Below are positions 56,909-64,000 of a stretch of DNA of 64,000 bases, piece after piece. The notes under the pieces are model-generated. The model was not told where the DNA came from, did not search any database, and worked only from the letters and a program-made list of their open reading frames with translations. The stretch spans positions 3,968,001 to 4,032,000 of the forward strand of contig NC_085116.1 in the NCBI RefSeq assembly GCF_030269925.1. The letters run 5' to 3'. Source of the DNA: Bombyx mori (lineage: Eukaryota > Arthropoda > Insecta > Lepidoptera > Bombycidae). Position numbers and translations under genes: made by a program. How positions within the stretch are numbered: position 1 is the first letter of the stretch; every line of letters starts with the position of its first letter.

Positions 56909-58063
56909 TCAACACTTGCCGAGGCGACTTGTTCATCCCGAGTGGTCGTTGCCACCTTTGAATTCCAGTTATTTGTATTATAAACACAGAGTTGTGATAC
57001 AACACAGACTCGACGTGTATTAACGTAAGCTCTTGAGTGTCCTATCTACACATAAATGATTTTCATTAAGTGATTTGTGATATAACAAAGATCATCATTT
57101 CAGAACATGTATTGAATTAACGTTCCGTTTACAATGTAGTCACTTGATTATTTCAAGATTTTCCATTATGAGATGCTAAAATAAATTAATAAAGGTTTAG
57201 ATTTAAAAAAAAAACCAAACATATTTATATGTAACGGGAATTCAAATAATAGTGCAATATTCGAATATCGTGAAAACAATTCAAAAGAAATGATCTGATG
57301 TAGATTTTTAAGGAAATTTAAATGAAGTAGGTATCTACCGTCTTTTTGTTTTTAGAAATTTGAACATGGCAATTCCAAATAAATATTAAATTATTAACGA
57401 GAGAAATATGATTTCTCTCTCTAGCTCACAGATTTTATTTGGAATGTAGCAAACGCACGTATACTTTGTTAACGTTGGTTTTGAGTAATGAAACGAGATT
57501 ATATAGCTTAGTATCAGTTAACCAAACATATCAACATCTCTGTGTAATAAAAAAAGTGCTGGTACTTGGCAAATGCTTATTATCCTTTATTTTCATAATC
57601 AATTAAATATAGGTGTTGTCACAAATCATTGGATTCCATTACATCCACTTAATGTGTTCCAAAGGTATTTATTTACCTATTTACTAAATAGAGCGACCTT
57701 TGTCCATATTTATGTGAAAGTGGTGGAACAATTTATTTTCAACCATCTAAATGTTATACATTAACGATACTGCTATATTCCATTAGTTTTAATTCAATTA
57801 TTTCTTCGGGTTGGGCAACTGTTTATGTATGTACTCATATCATAAAACAATTAAGATTTATTTACATATTTACCATGTGCAGACAAATAAATATTAATGA
57901 CATTAAAACTGTGTTTGTTTGGAGGCGTTTTCTGTTTCTGTACCCTTTTTTATAGGTTTGTCTGTCTTCCTGGATGAATGGTTTTCTTCATACTATTTTA
58001 CGAATATCAATTATCTAAAATAATTAGCTAATAATAGTTAGCGTTGTAGCTAAGAAATTCGAC

Positions 58064-58363
58064 TTTTTTTTATCCTACCTATGCTGAAAGCGTTGAGAGG
58101 CATTTCAGCTTCACCTTGACTTGTAGGTGAGCGCACGGGGTCCAAACCGGAGTGTTGCTAACACTGGCCCAAGCAAGAGCAGTGCATCGCAGAATCGCGA
58201 CCCACTGAGAAGATCCGGCGAGAAACTCAATGGGCTGTGTCTGTGGGTTAATTTACTCGCCGTGCCCTTTGTCGCAAGCGACGGGTTCGACGAGATAACT
58301 ATGACCGTTGCTTGAGGTACCCAAAAGCACCGTTATTGGATCGGGAGAACCAGTAATGACGTG
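58064..58363 (-). mobile_element. Jockey-type LINE 3' tail (Bm1-like) with ORF end
   Basis: T-run, GAAACTCAATGGGCTGTGTC and GTCGCAAGCGACGGGTTCGA. Extends at its right end into the ORF2-coding part, like 40873-41188. Confidence 0.8.
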
Positions 58364-58570
58364 TTTAGGGCATTCGACAAAAGATACTGGTAAAGACAAG
58401 AAAATGCACGTAACATAACATAAAATTTAATGTCGCTTATCCCGGTATGATTGTCAAATATTAAAAGTATCAAATTAGGAAAATAGCTCACACTAATCAT
58501 TAGAAGAAATATATGCAATTTAGGAGAACAAAATGTATTTTTCCTATTGTAATTTTAGTAACTAACGAAC

Positions 58571-59000
58571 GTTAACGAACTCATGGCCCATCTGAGGTTA
58601 AGTGATTACCGGAGCCCATAGACAACTAAAAAAGACTAGAATATAAATGCCGCCACCCTCAAGACGAGTTCTAAGGTCTCAGTTTTTATAGCACAGTAGA
58701 ACGGCTGGCCCGCTCTTCAAACTGAAGCGTATTACTGCTTCACGGCTGAATAGGCAGGGTGATATTTCCTACCCGTGCTGACTCACAAGACATCGTAACC
58801 ACCAGTAATTACACAAAATACAATTTTGCGGGTTTGATTTTTATTACACGATGTTATCCCTTCACCGTCGAAGTCAATCCTGAACATTTGATAAGTACGT
58901 AATTTGTTAGATAAACTGGTACCCGCCTGCGGGATTCGAACACCGTTGTATCGCTTGATACGTCTGCACCGAGCATCTTATCCTTTAGGCCACGGCGACG
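58571..59000 (-). mobile_element. Full-length tRNA-headed SINE
   Basis: In the minus sense: head CGTCGCCGTGGCCTAAAGGA with B box GTGTTCGAATCCCGC, a linker through CGATGTTATCCC (plus strand), the short-form junction at ACCACCAGTAATTAC, then the body. The clearest complete copy in the window. Confidence 0.82.
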
Positions 59001-59835
59001 ACATATCTGTGTGGCCTCTGAAAGGGCAATTTTTTTTTTTTTTTTTTGCAATAATTGGGATATAAACAAGCACAACACAAGACACGTGTAAAAATTTATT
59101 AGGTACTAGAAATTAAAACTGTTTAAAAGTATGTATGTACATATATTAACATTAACAGTTTCATTCCATGATTTAAAAATATTGTACTTTGTACAAGAGC
59201 ACTAGATAGTCAAAATGAAACATCAATATGAATTGATATTTGGTTAATAGCTTTAATAAGACTTGCGTCGGCTAAGTAGGCCGCGGACTAAGTGTACCCC
59301 TGACATTGCCATGTCCACGAACAATAATGGTGAGTGCTGTATTCTTGTCTATCTATAAAGGTAATAAAATTAACAATACTAGGGCAAATATGAAAGATTT
59401 TTAGTGTCATGTTTTAATATTGTATATAAAATCTTAATTTATTTAGCAATCCAAAGTCAAATGTTATATTAATATTAATATGTTTTACCTAGAAAAAATA
59501 AATTTTAGAATATTGTTGTACTTAAAGAGCCCAAAATCTTTGAACGGAACTACTATCTGCGACACAAATTAGAATAACCGAGAACATTCTGGATACAAAC
59601 AAAATGACAGTCTTCTTGAATTTCGAACTTTCAAGGTAATTAATGAGCCGCACAAATGTTTATAAAACCCTTTATCTAATTATACCACATACTTATTGTA
59701 ATCTAAATGAAACTCATTCTTCTTTGCCCCTGTAGGACCCCATAAGGACACGAACAAAAATAAAAATTAAACGCTTTAAAATACAACAGTTCGTCACTTG
59801 ATGACCCACATTTATTTCAATGCGGAAATAGTGGA

Positions 59836-60489
59836 TCATGAATCTTGTATCCTGTCAACTTCGTCTTTAACTTTCTTGAGCAGGGTGGTCATTTTTTTAT
59901 AATTTCCCGTCGAATTTGGCAGGTTTTCGAAATATAAAACGTCACAGATGTCTTTGGCGAATTTGGTCCCGCTCGGTAGCTTGCGGTAAGGAGACGCGAT
60001 GTTGAGGACCGGAGTGCCGTAGTCCGTGGTCTTCACTCGACCTGTTTGCTGTGCGTCTGGTGTTTTCAATACATCGGTGTCACTACCAGCTGTAGTAGTC
60101 GGCGTTTCGTCATTACTGCTACAAGTTGTGTCGCGTTTGGGAGTGAGGATTTGATCTCTGTTGTCCTCTGAACGCGCTTGCTCTTTCTCGACGACCTCTC
60201 TAGCCGGTCGCGGTGTCAATGATGATTTCTCATCGCTTAATACTGAGTTCGGTGTTGGAACTCTCCCGGCATCATTGTTAGATGTTACATTTTCAACAGC
60301 GATGACTTCTTTCTCCTTATTTTCTGCGTCGATTCCATTATTACTTTCATTCTGAATTTCTACGTCTTGTGCAGCTTCCTCATTTGCAACTTCATTTTCA
60401 TTTTCAATGACCTCTAATAATAACTTCTTCTTTGCTTCTAGATCTTCGATACTCGGACTATAGCGGCCATTAGAAGTATTCGATATTTC
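59836..60489 (-). CDS. ZCCHC8: ZCCHC8 last exon
   Basis: 218 codons including stop, phase 0, after acceptor ACTTTCCAG. Starts EISNTSNGRYSPSIEDLEA and ends DEVDRIQDS. Confidence 0.85.
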   Translation of the reverse strand, partial: EISNTSNGRYSPSIEDLEAKKKLLLEVIENENEVANEEAAQDVEIQNESNNGIDAENKEKEVIAVENVTSNNDAGRVPTPNSVLSDEKSSLTPRPAREVVEKEQARSEDNRDQILTPKRDTTCSSNDETPTTTAGSDTDVLKTPDAQQTGRVKTTDYGTPVLNIASPYRKLPSGTKFAKDICDVLYFENLPNSTGNYKKMTTLLKKVKDEVDRIQDS

Positions 60490-63400
60490 CTGGAAAGTAA
60501 TAAACTGTTTAAATATTGTAAGTGATACAGGCAAGCACTGGACAAGATTACAGACGCAACAACAACAAGCGTAGCGCAGTGCCACCAAAATGTCTCGACG
60601 GATATGAATTAGGAATTCAATCATTATATTCAGAAAATATGTTTTTATTTTTAATCGCGAAAGAAATGCTTATTAAAGCGGCAACACTTTCTTTACTGGC
60701 AACATAAATCAGTAGACAATTTAGGATCATTGATTATCTGTGTTCGGTAGGTGCGCCTCTTCGTTGTAGTTTTCGTACACAGAATTGATGTCCATAGATA
60801 TTCGGAAATATTGGATTGAAGAACGCATCGTTGTGTTCGGGTCGGTGAGATACGTGGGTCGCACCGTCACATCGTCACCTACCCACGTGCACAATGAATG
60901 ACTCGTTCACTCCATAACTGCTCATTCAATTGCAAATGTCATCATAAAAAGTTTGGACATCTGCAATAGAATTTTATAATTCCACATCTTATGGAAATCG
61001 TGATAAATCGACAACATATTCGAAATAAAGACATATTTCATAATATGTAATTTTAATGTTTGTAACTATGTGCACTATAATTTAAGATTTAAATTAGAAG
61101 TTAAAATTTTAAACAAACATTTAAAATTAAATTTATTTATTTATTTCCATTAATACTCATTAGACGAGCCCGTAAACATCGCTAAGTGATTGTCGCCACT
61201 CACATTGAGACAAGAGGTAATACCAATAGTTATAATTTTATAACTACCTACTATATTTATAACCAATTATACTTATACTTTTTTACCACGCTACCCGCCA
61301 GATGCCTTAAAAGGCCATTTTAGCTTTACCTTGGTTCATGGGCGAGCTCACGGGGTTGAGAGAATTTATTAACACCAGCCTTAACAAGAGCAGTGCTTCG
61401 CAGAATCTACCACCGGATTGGAAACCCAACCATTAAGAAAATCCGGTGAAAAACTCAGTGGGTACTATTTATCACTTACTGATTGAGGTTGACATTTCAA
61501 GAACCACCAGTCTAATAGGGCGGTAGATGGTCAAATGTTTTCAGAGGTCGTTACGCCCACACGACTGCTGGTTTTTTATTGCCTCACATTGATAGTAATG
61601 CAAAACGGCGATTTTATATAGTTTTTGCAAATTTATAACATTGTTTCTGTTTTTTTATAACAATAACTTGAACCCTTAATGTTCCACTTAAACCTAGTAT
61701 AACTCAAATTAATTCTAAAACATTTAGAGCCGGTAGGTACAGTAATAGTCTAATCGCTGACAATATGTATTTTTATACACACTTTTTAAGTTCGACATTG
61801 ATTTTTATTTATTTTTTTGTCCTCATCTATATATTAATATGTGAAGCAAAAACTTTGTACCCCTTTTAACGAAAATTGCGCGGACAGAGGGATAGGGAAT
61901 TTCTCACACTTATACAAAATATAGAGAAGGAGTGCAGAATGCTAATATTTTTATTAAATAACACCTAAAATTACATTAAACCAATAAAGAAAACATTACA
62001 CACACTAACATGCATTTGACACACACACGGATATATACTATTTTGTTTATTGTTAAAGTGGTCAAGTTGAGAATAGATTAATATTGATATCTTTAATATT
62101 ACTAGAGGTTCTGCAGTAGTCGAAATTCGACTATAATTAATTGGATTTGTAAGTGTATAGACTATTATGATTATATTTTCAACGCCCAGACTACACTATA
62201 GAAAAATATTAATAAAGACAAACAATATTTAATCTATTCTCAATTTGACCACAGACGTCAAGAACAAAAGTTTGACAATAAATAAATAGTATGCATGCGT
62301 GTGTGTGTCAAATACATGGTAGTGTGTGTAATGTTTTCTTTATTGATTTATTGTATCTTTTATGCATTATTTAAAAAAAATATTAGCATTATGCACTTCT
62401 ACTCTATATTCTCTATAAGTGTGAAAAATTTCATACTCCTCCGTCCGCGCAATTTTCGTAAAAAGGGATACAAAGTTTTTGCTTCACGTATTAATATATA
62501 GATTTGTCTATAGTGTAGCCTTAGCGAAATCTCTGATTATAGATGTAAAGTCTTTGACGATAGAACCATGATACTGTTCAAGCTTATAATTTCGATTAAT
62601 AATTAGGTATAGTCGAATTTCGACTACCGGGCTACCACTAGTAGTAATAAAACGGATATCATAATGCTTTCGGTAGTTTAAATTTTCATTTATAATGCAT
62701 TAAGATATATATAGTTTATTAAAGGATAATCATAAAAAGTTACTCACTTGTCCCTATTCACCCTGGCATGGGGGTGAATCGGGTTACGTATAGGGACAAT
62801 AAAGTTTTTCGATAGAGCTGGCACTATTTAGTTGGTAAGTCGGTACCTTACTTTATGTACCTAATCAACTTTTTAACATCTTTAATGAGTTAGAAAACTA
62901 TGATGACTAAATTAAACTATTTAATATATTTTCAGTTTAGCAAAGTTAAATCTCTAACAACCCAACAAAAATATAGTGACATCCCAGATTTGTCCCCATT
63001 TACCTCTAGTCCCTATTCCCCCAATCTACTGTTTATAACAAAATATGACAGCAGCCTATTTTTAAACTACCAGTTTGTGGAATACTTTACAAACTGCAAT
63101 TCAGTTGAATTAGTATCTTTGCTTAATATAAATTGAATTAATAAAATATCATAATAAAATTTGAAAGCTACATTAACTACAAAACTGTAGAATGGTCAAC
63201 ACTATAACTATATAAAACTGGTAAAAAAATTTGCACTTACTATTTCATCTGTAGCTGTTACGGGGTCACTAATTGATACGTTCTGTGTTTCATTCAATGT
63301 TTTTATTTTTTCCTCCATATCTGTTTGTGTATGTGGCGGCGGAGGTGGCGGCGGGGAAGGCGGTAGAGGGGGAGGAGGAGGAGGCATCTCGTCTGGTAAC

Positions 63401-63944
63401 GGAGGGACAGTCGGAAACGCTATCTCCTCTGAAAATAATATAATGTTGTCATCTTCAAAATGTAACCAAGGATAATTGAAGACATGAAGGGGTTAAATAC
63501 CATTTTTAAGATTTCTGAGTTTTTACATTGAATGAAGGTGTTATGTGCCTATAAACCATATAACACCTTAAAACTCAAGGTTTAAAGGCTATTTTTAGAA
63601 ATTGCATGTAATCAAGGAATTATGTACGAAAAAAAATTCAAGTAACAAAACTTAGTTGCCTGTTTTCTCAAAATTAAGAAATTGTATCATATCCCCTTCA
63701 TCCACTTGTGTCTTCAATTGTAATGTTGTATGACAGTCTACTTTTGTGTGCTTGAATCGAACTAACCATCTCCGCTGTCGAGTTCCATTTCAGCTTCGCC
63801 TTCAGGTTTTTCCAAATTTGATGAGGGAAAGAAAGTAAGTTTCTTCCGTTTGTAAGCCTTCATCGCATTTGGAGCCAAATTTTGCAGCATTGCTATTTTA
63901 CTGTCCTGTAAGGACAAGGATGGGAAGCCGAATTGTTCGCCTTC
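59836..63944 (-). CDS. ZCCHC8: Zinc finger CCHC domain protein 8, C-terminal part
   Basis: Three exons (63767-63944, 63241-63428, 59836-60489) join in frame to the last 339 residues. ZCCHC8 is the scaffold of the nuclear exosome targeting (NEXT) complex with MTR4 and RBM7. Visible parts, in order: a basic patch AYKRKKLTFFPSS, an acidic AEMELDSGDG, a proline run (PPPPPPLPPSPPPPPPP-like), an acidic helical segment near IEDLEAKKKLLLEVIE, and the C-terminal motif GTKFAKDI...YFENLPNSTGNYKKMTTLLKKV. That last motif matches human ZCCHC8 FENMAESTGMYLRIRSLLK, the part that binds and stimulates MTR4. The order also matches the human protein. The CCHC zinc finger and PSP domain are not here and must lie right of the window. 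Identification is by memory of the human sequence. Confidence 0.85.
61278..61470 (-). mobile_element. Jockey-type LINE 3' tail (Bm1-like), degraded
   Basis: GAGCAGTGCTTCGCAGAATC, ACCACCGGATTGGAAACCCA and AAAACTCAGTGGG. Confidence 0.7.
61826..62641 (+). mobile_element. Helitron-like element, split by a second copy
   Basis: The outer copy begins A|TCTATATATTAATATGTGAAG and ends GGGCTACCACTAG|T, with hairpin GTCGAATTTCGAC near its 3' end. It is interrupted at 62102-62502. Without the insert it is about 415 bp, as expected for the family (401-403 bp). Confidence 0.72.
62102..62502 (-). mobile_element. Helitron-like element inserted in a related copy
   Basis: 401 bp, opposite in orientation to its host copy. 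In the minus sense: A|TCTATATATTAATACGTGAAG to CAGAACCTCTAG|T, with the family hairpin. Closely matches 31624-32026. Confidence 0.75.
63241..63428 (-). CDS. ZCCHC8: ZCCHC8 exon with proline run
   Basis: 188 nt, from TTTTCAG|AGGAG to GAAATA|GTAAGT. Encodes FPTVPPLPDEMPPPPPPLP and on to SISDPVTATDEI-like sequence. Confidence 0.82.
63767..63944 (-). CDS. ZCCHC8: ZCCHC8 exon with basic and acidic patches
   Basis: 178 nt, after TTTTTTCAG. Encodes EGEQFGFPSLSLQDSKIAML through MELDSGDG, with donor GATG|GTTAGT. Confidence 0.82.
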
Positions 63945-64000
63945 CTGAAAAAACATAACAGATGTAATGTTGAGCATGCTGCCTCAATGTCAGTGTGTGA

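Larger units (their letters stand above)
56909..59835. other. 3' UTR and intergenic space between convergent genes
   Basis: A candidate AATAAA for SMIM14 lies near 57188. The space holds a LINE tail (58064-58363) and a full SINE (58571-59000). No gene was recognised. Confidence 0.6.
60490..63240 (-). other. ZCCHC8 intron with nested repeats
   Basis: GT-AG intron of 2,751 bp. Holds a LINE tail (61278-61470) and a Helitron-like element split by its own relative (61826-62641). No coding exon was seen. Confidence 0.7.

Noticed and set aside
58917..59000. tRNA gene on the minus strand
   Set aside because: A and B boxes are visible, but the arms do not form a good cloverleaf and the sequence continues into a SINE body.
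1..64000. CRISPR array, prophage or bacterial defence system
   Set aside because: No spaced direct repeats or bacterial-type genes; spliced animal genes and eukaryotic transposons fill the window.

Overview
The window looks like nuclear DNA of a moth, most likely the silkworm Bombyx or a close relative. The grounds are AT-rich intergenic sequence, short genes split by GT-AG introns, a D,D37D (mori-type) mariner, many Jockey-type LINE tails including a Bm1-like repeat, a tRNA-headed SINE, and Helitron-like elements running from A|TC to CTAG|T. Species assignment is inference. No bacterial operon, CRISPR array, rRNA or intact tRNA gene was seen.

Layout. At 2.9-6.9 kb (+) are the last two coding exons of a T-box transcription factor of the Dorsocross/TBX6 type; its earlier exons must lie left of the window. 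Converging on it at 8.3-9.55 kb (-) is a complete two-exon ANKMY2 (ankyrin plus MYND zinc finger). From 13.2 to 37.5 kb (-) lies a dopamine transporter (DAT, SLC6 family). I could follow all 11 coding exons through compatible splice phases to a 619-residue product. Nested in its first intron on the opposite strand is an intronless LRRC74-like leucine-rich-repeat gene (34.06-35.75 kb). Between 48.5 and 56.9 kb (+) is SMIM14, a 100-residue single-pass membrane protein in three coding exons. It converges on the 3' end of ZCCHC8 (59.8-63.9 kb, -), the MTR4-binding subunit of the nuclear exosome targeting complex, whose 5' exons lie right of the window.

Most of the rest is intron or intergenic DNA filled with transposon remains: a 1,300-bp mariner with two nonsense codons, a 5'-truncated Jockey-type LINE with a 13-bp target duplication, two TTAA-flanked piggyBac-like MITEs, a foldback element, a hairpin MITE, many SINE and LINE 3' tails, and several Helitron-like elements, one inserted inside another copy of its own family. 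Three of the DAT intron insertions start about 33-39 bp upstream of a splice acceptor.

The genes are functionally unrelated and do not form a pathway. I found no convincing undescribed biological system. The most unusual observations are the self-nested Helitron-like element, the stop-free 84-nt intron of ANKMY2, the nested LRR gene, and the insertions crowding DAT splice acceptors.
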